Positions 8,625-17,131 of a stretch of 64,000 nt of DNA are shown here, piece after piece. The first letter of the stretch is position 1. Each line of letters opens with the position of its first letter. The notes beneath the pieces are model-generated. The model ran no database searches. It was given only the letters and a program-made list of their open reading frames with translations, and was not told where the DNA came from. Source of the stretch: Robiginitomaculum sp. (lineage in GTDB: Bacteria > Pseudomonadota > Alphaproteobacteria > Caulobacterales > Maricaulaceae); contig JAESQN010000029.1 in NCBI GenBank assembly GCA_016765135.1, positions 1 to 64,000 of the forward strand, read 5' to 3'. A program made the position numbers and the translations under genes.

Positions 8625-9542
8625 TTATAATGATAGGTGTTCGTTCAGGGCAAGACCCGAAGCATCTATTGTTCGGAGCATATTTTGCGTAGCGTCTGCA
8701 CTCAAGTTCACCAAGGGAGGCCGTATATTTACCCAATTTTTTCGTCCTGAAGTCTGGGCCATTATTTGCTTGAGCGCGGGTGCGGGGGGATATTGCTGCA
8801 ATATAAGCCGGGTTTTTGTTGCAATGGACTGCAAATTCTCTGCGTCTTGAGTTTTATATCTGGCATAAATTTCGCCAAGTTTTTGCGATGTTACATTGGC
8901 TGTTGCAGAAATACAGCCCGCCCCTCCTGCCTGGAGTGTTGGCAATAGATATTGTTCCGTACCCGCAAAAACAGCAAATTCCGGCATAGTCTCGCACGTG
9001 GCTTTAATCGCGGCCCAGTTTCCTGTCGAATTTTTTACGCCCTTGACTATATTGGGAAAAGCCTCCCGGAGGCGTTGCAACAATTCCAGGCTAATCTCTA
9101 CACCAGACATTTGCGGAATATCATATATGATGATGTTCACACCTGTTTGCGGAAGGGCGGCTATGAGTTGAGCGTAAGAATTGAAAATGCCCTGGGCGCT
9201 TACCCCTTTATAATAAAACGGTGGCAAAACCAGAAAGTTTGTAAAGCCGAGATCAATAGCTTTTTGGGTGAACAATATGGTATCACTAACCGCACAGCAT
9301 CCCGTCCCGACCATAAGTCGTGTTGGGTCAATGCCTGCTTTAATCACGGATGCTAGCACCATTATTTTCTCAGACACAGAAAATGAATTTGCTTCTCCGG
9401 TTGTGCCAAACAAAGCGATACCATTACATCCTTGGGCCAAGAGATTACGGATGTGGCGAATATAGATGTCAGTATCAATGTTTAGATGTTCATCCATAGG
9501 CGTCAAACTTGCCGCCCACACACCACGTGGTATTTCACTCAT
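8625..9542 (-). CDS. Dihydrodipicolinate synthase / N-acetylneuraminate lyase family protein
   Basis: A 305-residue class I aldolase of the DapA family. It shows the GTTGE motif (residues about 47-51), the YDIP segment holding the catalytic Tyr and KGVKNSTG near residue 160 with the Schiff-base Lys. The start at 9542 has a run of six G followed by AG as ribosome-binding site; a longer ORF starting at 9584 would run through a tandem repeat. The genomic partner is a divergent LysR gene, and a TonB receptor follows, so a catabolic role on an imported amino or keto acid is likelier than lysine synthesis. The substrate is not readable from sequence. Confidence 0.8.
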   Translation of the reverse strand: MSEIPRGVWAASLTPMDEHLNIDTDIYIRHIRNLLAQGCNGIALFGTTGEANSFSVSEKIMVLASVIKAGIDPTRLMVGTGCCAVSDTILFTQKAIDLGFTNFLVLPPFYYKGVSAQGIFNSYAQLIAALPQTGVNIIIYDIPQMSGVEISLELLQRLREAFPNIVKGVKNSTGNWAAIKATCETMPEFAVFAGTEQYLLPTLQAGGAGCISATANVTSQKLGEIYARYKTQDAENLQSIATKTRLILQQYPPAPALKQIMAQTSGRKNWVNIRPPLVNLSADATQNMLRTIDASGLALNEHLSL

Positions 9543-9561
9543 GGTATTTACTCCCCCCAAT

Positions 9562-9613
9562 AGCTTCCCAAGATAACTTCCCAAAATAACTTCCCAAAAT
9601 AACTTCCCAAAAT
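9562..9613. repeat. Four tandem 13-bp units
   Basis: The unit AACTTCCCAAAAT occurs three times perfectly and once with three changes, plus a six-base partial copy. It lies directly upstream of the dapA-like start, in its probable 5' untranslated region. The array is short and without spacers, so it is not CRISPR. Confidence 0.85.
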
Positions 9614-9686
9614 AACTTCATCGTAAAGAGGTCGAACCATTTGGAAAATATTATATGTACCCTACCCTATAGACAAAGGTTATGCC

Positions 9687-9720
9687 ATACATGTATTATG
9701 ACATACACGTATCATGTATA
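9687..9720. promoter_or_regulatory. Cluster of ATACATGTAT-like palindromes, likely LysR site
   Basis: ATACATGTAT (9687-9696), ATACACGTAT (9703-9712) and ATCATGTATA (9711-9720) lie between the divergent dapA-like gene and lysR, 24 bases before the LysR start. The first two are spaced 16 bases start to start. The arrangement fits a LysR regulator controlling itself and the divergent gene; binding is inferred. Confidence 0.5.
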
Positions 9721-9743
9721 AAGTACAGAAAAAGGGACATTGA

Positions 9744-10637
9744 ATGCGGCTTAGACATATAGAAGTTTTTCACGCCGTGTATTCAAACGGCTCAATCAGT
9801 GCGGCGGCGCGTATGTTGAATGTGTCGCAACCAGCGGTAAGCAAGGTGCTGCGCCACGCAGAGCAGCAATTGGGGTTTACACTTTTTGACCGCAGTAAAG
9901 GCAAGCTTATCCCCACCAATGAAGGCATCACCCTGTTTACCGAGGTCAGCCGGGTCTATCTGCAAATAGGGTCACTTCGGCGCATTGCCCGCAATATAAA
10001 AAGTAACAGATCAGGGCAAATCAGGATTGCCGCGATTACCGGGCTTGCATTTGATGTCCTGCCGCGTGCTATTGCCAAATATCAGAGGGATTTGCCAAAT
10101 GTAGCCTTTGAAGTCCAAACCCAGCACTACCGCAAGCTGGAATCATCACTTTTTGAGATGGAAAATGACATTGGACTAGCGTTTCAACCCCCGTCCCATC
10201 AGGGTTTAGGTGCCTATGATTTGGGCAATGCAGAATTCGCCTGTGTTTATAAAAAGGGTGTATTCCCAGGGGAGCCGAAACGGATAAAAATTGCACAGAT
10301 TAAGGGTATGGAGGTTATCGCCATGAATGGGCGCGGGCCGCTTGGGTCTTTGCTGATGGACAAAATGCAAAACCGGGAAATAATATTGCATCCAAGATTG
10401 GTCGCAGATACATGTTTTATGGCCACCAAATTTGTCAAACATATTGGCGGCGTAACCATTGTGGACGAGTTCACCGCCAAGGCGCAGATAGATGAAGATC
10501 TGGCCTATGCAAAATTTGACCCACCAATGAAGTTTTCAGTCAAAGCATTGTACCTGGAATCGCGGCCGCTCTCCTCTCTGTGCGAAGATTTTTTGGATGG
10601 CTTTAAAGAAGAATTTAAAGCTATTACCAAGTTTTAA
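9744..10637 (+). CDS. LysR-family transcriptional regulator
   Basis: A 297-residue regulator. The N-terminal winged helix-turn-helix is clear: MRLRHIEVFHAVYSNGSISA, then AARMLNVSQPAVSKVLRHAE near residue 22 and LGFTLFDRSKGKLIPTNEG. The C-terminal two thirds form the usual effector-binding domain (RIAAITGLAFDVLPRAIAKY from residue about 92). The start has an AAAGGGA site. The gene is divergent from the dapA-like aldolase with palindromes between, so it most likely controls that gene and perhaps the TonB receptor 155 bases downstream. The N-terminal style recalls amino-acid or opine regulators such as OccR/NocR, but the effector is unknown. Confidence 0.9.
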   Translation: MRLRHIEVFHAVYSNGSISAAARMLNVSQPAVSKVLRHAEQQLGFTLFDRSKGKLIPTNEGITLFTEVSRVYLQIGSLRRIARNIKSNRSGQIRIAAITGLAFDVLPRAIAKYQRDLPNVAFEVQTQHYRKLESSLFEMENDIGLAFQPPSHQGLGAYDLGNAEFACVYKKGVFPGEPKRIKIAQIKGMEVIAMNGRGPLGSLLMDKMQNREIILHPRLVADTCFMATKFVKHIGGVTIVDEFTAKAQIDEDLAYAKFDPPMKFSVKALYLESRPLSSLCEDFLDGFKEEFKAITKF

Positions 10638-10792
10638 AACCTGTTTCCCACCTCAACCGCCTACCCATACCCCAGGGTTATACCCCTCGTGCATCTTATT
10701 CATGTACCAAACTTGGCAGGGTGTCTAAAAAATAGATTAGATAAGGCGCAAGCTTGCGAGATTTTTACGTCCAACCAGATCAGGGGATTACA

Positions 10793-13675
10793 ATGACACA
10801 CCGCTTTTACACATCAACAGCCATCGGATTATTGGTCGCAGGGCCACTGTTTATGGCATCAAAGTCCGAGGCACAAGCGCCGGAGGCAAGTCTTCAAGAC
10901 GAGGTCGTTGTGACGGGGTCGCGGATCCGTCGTACTAATGCTAATACTGCAATTCCTGTGCAGACTTTTGACCTTGAGGACATTGAGGCGACTGGCACGG
11001 TTGACCTTGGTGAGATTTTAACTGAAATCCCGGGTGTCGATTTTAGCCTTTCACCTGAAGGTACGGGGTTGAGCACACAAAACAATGGTCTGAGCACAAT
11101 TAGTCTGCGGGGCCTTGGCGGGGACCGCACCCTGGTTTTGATCAATGGTCGTCGGGCTGTTTCCAATTCTGGCAATGGTGAGCGAATTAGCCTCGACACT
11201 ATTCCATCAGGGTTTGTTCAAGGTGTAGAAGTGACGACAGGTGGGGCGTCAGCTATTTATGGTGCGGACGCTGTCGCTGGTGTTGTCAATATTTTGCTAC
11301 GGGACAGATTTGAAGGCGTGCGGGCCAATTTCCGCTATGGTAAGGCTGATGGTCCGGGGGAACGTGAAACTACGGTTGATCTTACATTCGGCAAAAACTT
11401 TGCTTCGGAGCGCGGCAACATTACGCTCGGTTTGACCTATGATGACGAGACGGCTGTGTTGCAGGATGATCGGGAAGATTCCTTGCTTCCTATAGATTTT
11501 GTTGGTGGTGATGAGCAATTTGGCATCAATCTAAGCTCATTTACTCCAGGTGGGCGTTTTGAAGGCAATGATGCGTGGAATGTTGGTGGTGTTTGGTTCA
11601 ATGACCAGTCTTTAGCGCCACCAGGAGAGGATGCGCCCCGTGACTTTAGCAGTGACTTGGACGGTTTTAACCTCCGTACTGGGCGTACGCTTTCTCCTGC
11701 TATTGAAACCTTGGCCCTTGCTGGTAAGGCAGATTTGGATCTCACTGATAGTATAACTGGCTTTATCGAGGTTTATTACACGCAAGTTGACACTAGCTCG
11801 ATTAATGCAGCGGTTAATGCAGCCAGCACAACAGATATTGGTCCGGCAGGTAATTCCATTGATATTGGCAATATATCATCAGTTCATCCCTTTATTCCGG
11901 CTGAAGTTGAAGAAACTCGCAGGGGTTCTGTGAGCTGGCGCCGCCGGTTTGTTGAAGTTGGTTTGCGCAATATTGAAAACGAACGCGATACGCTTCGCAC
12001 AGCTTTTGGTTTTAAGGGTAGCCTTCAGAATAATTGGGATTGGACAGCCTATGGAACTTACGGCAGGTTTGAGCAACAGCGAACCGCGATTAACGAACTT
12101 AATTTCCAAAGCATTCGCAATGCTTTGGATATCGAAGACGATGGCAATGGTGGCTTCCAGTGTGTTGATGCAGATGCCCGCGCCGATGGCTGTGTGCCGC
12201 TGAATATTTTTGGTGAAGGTTCAATTACAACCGAGGCAGCCAATTATATTCGCTATACAAGTAATTTAAGTCAGGAGCGGGAGCAAATTACATTTGCCGC
12301 CAATATAAATGGTGATATTTTTCAATTACCTGCAGGCGCTCTGAAGGCAGCTTTTGGTGTTGAATACCGCCGGGAAGATCAGGTGACGGTTGGTGACCCT
12401 GATAATATCGTTGAAGCAACAAGCGCAGCTGTTATCCCTGATATTGACGCTGACTTTGATGTTATAGAGGGTTTTGCCGAGTTGGATATTCCAATTCTAT
12501 CGGATATACCCGGCGTTCACTCGCTTGACATGCAGCTTGCTGGTCGTGTCGGTAATTATAGTACAGTCGGGACGATTACCAGTTTTAATGTTGGTGGTAG
12601 TTATGCGCCAAATCCGGATTTGCGGTTTCGGGCGCAATTTTCACGTTCGCAGCGCGCACCTACTATCACTGAGTTCTTCTCTCTCGCCCGTGGTGATTTT
12701 GACAATTTATCTGATCCATGCGATGGGCTTAACTCTGATGGTACTGGTCTAACTGGCGACAATGCCACGGCCTTTGCAGCCAATTGTTTAACCGAAGTTG
12801 GTATTCAGGCCTTTTTTGCCGATCCTGATAATGCAGGATTGGCTTTTGAAGACATACGTCGCTCCGTGTTCGGGCCCAATGCAGGTAACAATCAATTGCA
12901 AGAGGAAACGGCCAACACATTTACAGTCGGCCTGGTGCTTGCTCCCGAAGCTTGGTCGAACTTTTCTTTCATCGTGGATTATTACCGGATCAGCATTGCG
13001 AACGCTATCGGAGCTGTTACAACTCAGGACACAGTTGATTTGTGTTTTGCTGATGCGGCTGGGTTTCCCAATAACCGTTTTTGCGATGTGATAACTCGTG
13101 ATGCTACAGATGGTCAAGTGGTGGAGGTGATCAATCGCGATGAAAACCTGAATTCACGCCTGGCTGAGGGGATTGACTTTACCCTTAATTATAATTTTGA
13201 CAGTCTACCTGTCATCCCCGGCGCGTTGGATTTTAAAATCATTTATGCGCTTTCTTTATCAAATGAACAGGAGTTTGAAGGGTTGAACGGCACTGAGCTT
13301 ACGGATTTTAACGGCGAGATTAACTCAACGCCGATAAGCAGCTTTCGAGCGCGGACGGGTTGGGACTTGGGTGATTTTCGCCTGACCTATACATGGCGTT
13401 ATTCAAGTGGTGGCGTTGGCGACAATGAAGACGGGTTTGCCAGTGAGGATTTCTTCGATACAGGTTCTCAATCCTTCCATGATATTTTTGCAAGATATAA
13501 CTTTGATAACAAATATAACTTACAGTTATACGGTGGTGTTAGAAACTTGCTGAATGATTTTGGGCCTCTTATCCCCACAGGTGTGAATTCAGGGGGGAGT
13601 AGCCGTAATATTGATACAAACCTCAACAGTCCAATTGGTCGAGAGTTTTTTGCTGGCCTTCGTGTGAACTGGTAA
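10793..13675 (+). CDS. TonB-dependent receptor
   Basis: A 960-residue outer-membrane transporter. A signal peptide covers residues 1 to about 27 (ends SKSEAQA). The TonB-box-like DEVVVTGSRIRR follows and the plug domain spans roughly 45-165 (ISLRGLGGDRTLVLINGRRA; GGASAIYGADAVAGVVNILL). The barrel ends in FFAGLRVNW with the terminal aromatic residue expected for BAM recognition. The start is the ATG with AGGGG eight bases upstream; an upstream in-frame start at 10754 is less likely. Long Asp- and Asn-rich loops suggest an organic ligand such as a peptide or glycan rather than a siderophore. A terminator follows, so it ends its transcript. Confidence 0.92.
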   Translation: MTHRFYTSTAIGLLVAGPLFMASKSEAQAPEASLQDEVVVTGSRIRRTNANTAIPVQTFDLEDIEATGTVDLGEILTEIPGVDFSLSPEGTGLSTQNNGLSTISLRGLGGDRTLVLINGRRAVSNSGNGERISLDTIPSGFVQGVEVTTGGASAIYGADAVAGVVNILLRDRFEGVRANFRYGKADGPGERETTVDLTFGKNFASERGNITLGLTYDDETAVLQDDREDSLLPIDFVGGDEQFGINLSSFTPGGRFEGNDAWNVGGVWFNDQSLAPPGEDAPRDFSSDLDGFNLRTGRTLSPAIETLALAGKADLDLTDSITGFIEVYYTQVDTSSINAAVNAASTTDIGPAGNSIDIGNISSVHPFIPAEVEETRRGSVSWRRRFVEVGLRNIENERDTLRTAFGFKGSLQNNWDWTAYGTYGRFEQQRTAINELNFQSIRNALDIEDDGNGGFQCVDADARADGCVPLNIFGEGSITTEAANYIRYTSNLSQEREQITFAANINGDIFQLPAGALKAAFGVEYRREDQVTVGDPDNIVEATSAAVIPDIDADFDVIEGFAELDIPILSDIPGVHSLDMQLAGRVGNYSTVGTITSFNVGGSYAPNPDLRFRAQFSRSQRAPTITEFFSLARGDFDNLSDPCDGLNSDGTGLTGDNATAFAANCLTEVGIQAFFADPDNAGLAFEDIRRSVFGPNAGNNQLQEETANTFTVGLVLAPEAWSNFSFIVDYYRISIANAIGAVTTQDTVDLCFADAAGFPNNRFCDVITRDATDGQVVEVINRDENLNSRLAEGIDFTLNYNFDSLPVIPGALDFKIIYALSLSNEQEFEGLNGTELTDFNGEINSTPISSFRARTGWDLGDFRLTYTWRYSSGGVGDNEDGFASEDFFDTGSQSFHDIFARYNFDNKYNLQLYGGVRNLLNDFGPLIPTGVNSGGSSRNIDTNLNSPIGREFFAGLRVNW

Positions 13676-13734
13676 TAGCCAATCTCCCCCCCTAGAAATC
13701 AATAGCTTATTTGGACAAGTTGGGGTAATCTGAG

Positions 13735-13767
13735 CGGACGCGGTGGGGGATCGCGTCCGTTTTTTTA
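13735..13767 (+). terminator. Rho-independent terminator after the TonB receptor
   Basis: An 8-bp GC-rich stem (CGGACGCG with CGCGTCCG) and a 9-base loop are followed directly by TTTTTTTAT. It lies 60 bases after the receptor stop and just before the M14 peptidase start. Confidence 0.9.
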
Positions 13768-13779
13768 TTGGTGATAAGA

Positions 13780-16383
13780 ATGAAACACATTTGTCAATAT
13801 TTTTGGGTTTTTTTGGCCTGTATATTTGCCGTGCCGGCACAAGCCCTGCCAACCCATGATTACTTTCCAAAGGACGTTTCGTTTTCCGCTGATACCACCT
13901 TACCAGAAGCCTATCTTGGCTACGAGATCGGGGATTGGCATATTTCGCCTGATGCCCTGACGGGCTATATGCGCGCACTGGCTGCTGAAAGCCCGCGTGT
14001 TTCTATCGAAACCATTGGTTATTCCCATGAGCGTAAAGCCCTCACACATGTTTATATCTCATCGCCGGCAAACATTACCAATTTGGACGCGGTTTTAGCA
14101 CAACATCAAAACGCCAAATCGGCAAAAGATGATGTCTTGGTCATAAACTTGGCCTATAGTGTACACGGCAACGAAGCTTCCGGCTCAAACGCCGCCCCTC
14201 TGGTGGCCTATTATCTCGCCGCGTCCCAAGAAAAATGGGTTGAGGAATTTTTAGCAAAGACTGTGGTCATTATTGAACCCGTGCAAAACCCGGATGGTCT
14301 GGCCCGGTTTGCCGTCTGGGCCAACCAGCACAAAGGCGCGACCGAGAATTTCGACAATGCCAACCGTGACCATAATGAGAGCTGGCCGTCAGGGCGGACA
14401 AACCATTACTGGTTTGATCTGAACCGGGACTGGATTTTTACCGTCCACCCGGAATCAAAGGCGCGGATCAAAGCCTACCAAAAATGGAAGCCTCATGTTT
14501 TGGGGGATTACCACGAAATGGGCGGCAATACCAAAAGCTATTTCTTTCAGCCCGGCCACCCCAAACGCACCCATCCACTGACCAGCAAGACCAACCAGAA
14601 AATCACTTTGGATTTGGCCAGGCACCACGCCAAAGCCCTGGATGCCCGCGCCCAGCCCTATTACACCGAAGAACGGTTTGACGATTTTTATTACGGCAAA
14701 GGCTCAACCTATCCGGACGCGACGGGCGCGATTGGTCTGTTGTTTGAGCAAACCTCGGTACGCGGCCATGCCCGCGAGCTGGGCGGTGAGAATATTCGGT
14801 TCTCCGACGGCATTGCCAATCAATTGGCCACGTCTCTTTCGTTATTACGCGGTTCGGACGCGGAGCGAGACGAGATATTGGCCTACCGGTTTCGTAACCG
14901 GGCTGCTGCGACCAATGCCGCACGCGCCAACCCGGTTAAGGCTTATATTTTCGCGGATGACAATGACCCGGCCCGGGCGCAAAAACTGCTGGACATTTTA
15001 CGTCGTCACAATATCCCCGCCTATAGTTTGACAAATGATATATTTGCAGACGGACAGACCTTTAAGAGAAATCAAGCCTATGTGGTCAAATTGGCGGATC
15101 CGCAATATGCGCTCATCGCCTCACTGTTTGATACCCGTACGACATTTGACGACAATGTGTTTTACGATGTCTCGACCTGGAATTTACCCCTGGCCTTGAA
15201 CCTGCCCTATGCGCCCCTCAAAAACCTTATTGGCGTGAATAGCGAACCTATGCAAGCCACAGCAAAGCCAATACCCAAGAATTGGGGAGACGAACGCCCC
15301 GTTGCCTATGCCTTTGAGTGGAACCAGTTACGCGCCCCGCATTTGCTGCAAACCCTTACGGCGAGCAAATTATATCCGAGGGTATCCGTAAAACCGTTTT
15401 CATCGGATACACTCACTGCTAAATCGGTTGCTAAATCTCGGGATTTTGCAGCAGGTACAATCGTTGTCCAGCCCACCACCGCCCAAGGCCGCCAAACCCT
15501 TATGGCCGTCCTTGAGACCTATCCAGGCGTCAAGGTTTACGGCCTGTCAACGGGCCTGACCTCCAGAGGGCCGGATTTGGGATCACGGGACATGAAAGTC
15601 CTGGCACAAGTCAAGCCGGCATTACTGGTCGGAAGCGGCGTAAGCCCGACCGAGGCCGGGGCCATTCGCTACGCCGTTGACAACCGGTTTGGTATGCCGC
15701 TGACCATACTCGACATGGACAGGCTGGGCGGCACTGACCTGACCGAGTACACGCATTTCTTATTGGCTGACGGCGATTACAAAACCCGCAAAAGCTCCGT
15801 AAAAAGCCTAAAGGCCTGGGTGAAATCAGGCGGCATCATCATTGCCCAAAAAAGGGCAGCGACTTGGCTCGAAGACAGTATCATATTTGCGGATGCTAAA
15901 AAGGATAAAGGCAACGCAGAAGATGCAGAAGGCGGGGAACCCGTGCGCCGTGCCTATCAGGGTTATGAGCAGGATTCGGGAAAACGCAGAATTTCAGGTG
16001 CAATCTTACGCGCCAATGCCGACCTGACCCATCCGCTGATGTTTGGCTATAACCGAGAAGCACTGCCGGTATTTTACAATGCTAGAAAAGCACTGGCCCC
16101 GCCGCCAATTTCCTATGATACACCGCTGGCCTTTGCCAAAAAAGATGTGTTGATCACGGGCTATGGGGACAAAAAACAGCTTGAGAAACTAGAAGCCACA
16201 CCAGTCATTGCCCTACACCGCATGGGCAAAGGTAAAATCGTTTTGATGAACAGTGATGTCAATTTCCGCGCCATTTGGTTCGGCACAGAAAAGCTATACG
16301 CCAATGCTTTGTTTTTCACACAAGCCCTTGATGCGCGCATAGACGAAAAACCCAAAAGCAAAGCCCGCCGCGATGAAGAGTAA
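13780..16383 (+). CDS. M14-family zinc metallocarboxypeptidase, secreted
   Basis: This 867-residue protein has a signal peptide (residues 1-22, ending PAQA) and an N-terminal M14 domain. Zinc ligands are visible as HGNEASG near residue 131 (HxxE) and the His in DYHEMGGN near 246. A substrate-binding NRD is seen in WFDLNRDW, and FEQTSVRGHARE supplies the catalytic Glu. The C-terminal half has a glutamine-amidotransferase-like or accessory fold not matched to a named domain. It would trim peptides in the periplasm or outside the cell. The gene begins 20 bases after the receptor terminator, so it has its own promoter or reads through. The M14 domain is certain, the substrate is not. Confidence 0.88.
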   Translation: MKHICQYFWVFLACIFAVPAQALPTHDYFPKDVSFSADTTLPEAYLGYEIGDWHISPDALTGYMRALAAESPRVSIETIGYSHERKALTHVYISSPANITNLDAVLAQHQNAKSAKDDVLVINLAYSVHGNEASGSNAAPLVAYYLAASQEKWVEEFLAKTVVIIEPVQNPDGLARFAVWANQHKGATENFDNANRDHNESWPSGRTNHYWFDLNRDWIFTVHPESKARIKAYQKWKPHVLGDYHEMGGNTKSYFFQPGHPKRTHPLTSKTNQKITLDLARHHAKALDARAQPYYTEERFDDFYYGKGSTYPDATGAIGLLFEQTSVRGHARELGGENIRFSDGIANQLATSLSLLRGSDAERDEILAYRFRNRAAATNAARANPVKAYIFADDNDPARAQKLLDILRRHNIPAYSLTNDIFADGQTFKRNQAYVVKLADPQYALIASLFDTRTTFDDNVFYDVSTWNLPLALNLPYAPLKNLIGVNSEPMQATAKPIPKNWGDERPVAYAFEWNQLRAPHLLQTLTASKLYPRVSVKPFSSDTLTAKSVAKSRDFAAGTIVVQPTTAQGRQTLMAVLETYPGVKVYGLSTGLTSRGPDLGSRDMKVLAQVKPALLVGSGVSPTEAGAIRYAVDNRFGMPLTILDMDRLGGTDLTEYTHFLLADGDYKTRKSSVKSLKAWVKSGGIIIAQKRAATWLEDSIIFADAKKDKGNAEDAEGGEPVRRAYQGYEQDSGKRRISGAILRANADLTHPLMFGYNREALPVFYNARKALAPPPISYDTPLAFAKKDVLITGYGDKKQLEKLEATPVIALHRMGKGKIVLMNSDVNFRAIWFGTEKLYANALFFTQALDARIDEKPKSKARRDEE

Positions 16384-16644
16384 AGCCCTTGGCTTGCTTG
16401 TAGTGTGTATTTTTGGCCTGTCTGCTTGCCAGACAACGAACGAAAGCCCGCCGCAAACCTATGATTTATACCTGCTGATCGGTAATCAAATATGGCCGGG
16501 CGGAGCGTGGTTGAGACGCTCGACAAAACCCCTCACCCGCGAGTGTTTATGCTGAGCGAAAACCTGGACTGATTGCCGCATGGCAGCCCGGCGGCTTTTA
16601 CAAACGTACCCAAACCCACCCCTATGACATCGCCACTTAACTCA
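16373..16644 (+). pseudogene. Frameshifted SGNH/DUF303 acetylesterase lipoprotein
   Basis: The ORF overlaps the end of the M14 gene and begins with a lipoprotein signal (lipobox LSAC at residue 19), then TYDLYLLIG. One base then appears to be missing after 16483: restoring a C gives GQSNMAGRS, the catalytic Ser block of sialate O-acetylesterase-type SGNH hydrolases, and the reading continues DKTPHPRVFMLSENL. A second shift near 16566 leads to a short tail ending YDIAT. Full-length members have some 250 residues or more, so most of the gene is gone. It stops 15 bases before the mobile element at 16660. Confidence 0.7.
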
Positions 16645-16659
16645 GCCTCCTATATTCTA

Positions 16660-16982
16660 GAGCGTTCCCTCTTAATATAGACCCACTTTGATGGGATGAG
16701 ATTTGTTCCCCGGCTAGGCGCGTCTTGAGTAGCGATGCTTTAGCATCGGTCGAAAGACGCAACGACGTCCGGGGGGCAAATATCGCCCAAGCGGGTATAA
16801 ACACATGATTGGTTTGATAATTTTCTAACGAAAATTGCATCCCACCCGCGAGCGGGGCACTGCCATTTGCACTTGGGGTGCGTTGTGTGCCCCTTGTGAT
16901 ACCAGCATCACGGCAGTGCCCACGCCTGCCCCAAGTGCAAATGGCAGTGCTCAAAGTGCGTCTATATTAAGAGGGAACGCTC
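16660..16982. mobile_element. MITE-like element with 30-bp terminal inverted repeats
   Basis: The two ends are inverted copies of about 31 bases with a single mismatch (they begin GAGCGTTCCC and read on through TCTTAATATAGAC). TA flanks both sides (16658-16659 and 16983-16984), as for elements moved by IS630/Tc1-type transposases. The 323-base interior has no transposase and no credible ORF. The right 112 bases recur exactly at the start of the window. The mobilising family is inferred from the TA flanks only. Confidence 0.8.
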
Positions 16983-17131
16983 TAAGGGCGCGGTACGCTC
17001 AGGTTGTATGAGCGAATGTAGACGAACGCTAAATTTGCGGCGTATGAATTTACGCCGCGTAAACCATTTTAGTTAAACTTATGTTTGTATTTTAGCTGTA
17101 AGTGCTGCCCTTGGGTAAGGCTGGGCACAAA
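16983..17131. other. Spacer with a perfect hairpin, no gene
   Basis: Between the element and the kinase-like gene I find no ORF. GCGGCGTA (17037-17044) pairs with TACGCCGC (17051-17058) across a six-base loop; no T-run follows, so it is not a standard terminator. Function unknown. Confidence 0.5.

Noticed and set aside
9562-9619. Short direct repeats that might suggest CRISPR
   Set aside because: Units of 13 bases are contiguous without spacers and only four in number; a plain tandem repeat.
10638-10792. Possible second regulator or RNA before the TonB receptor
   Set aside because: The sequence shows only weak promoter-like words (TTGGCA) and no hairpin or ORF; nothing firm.
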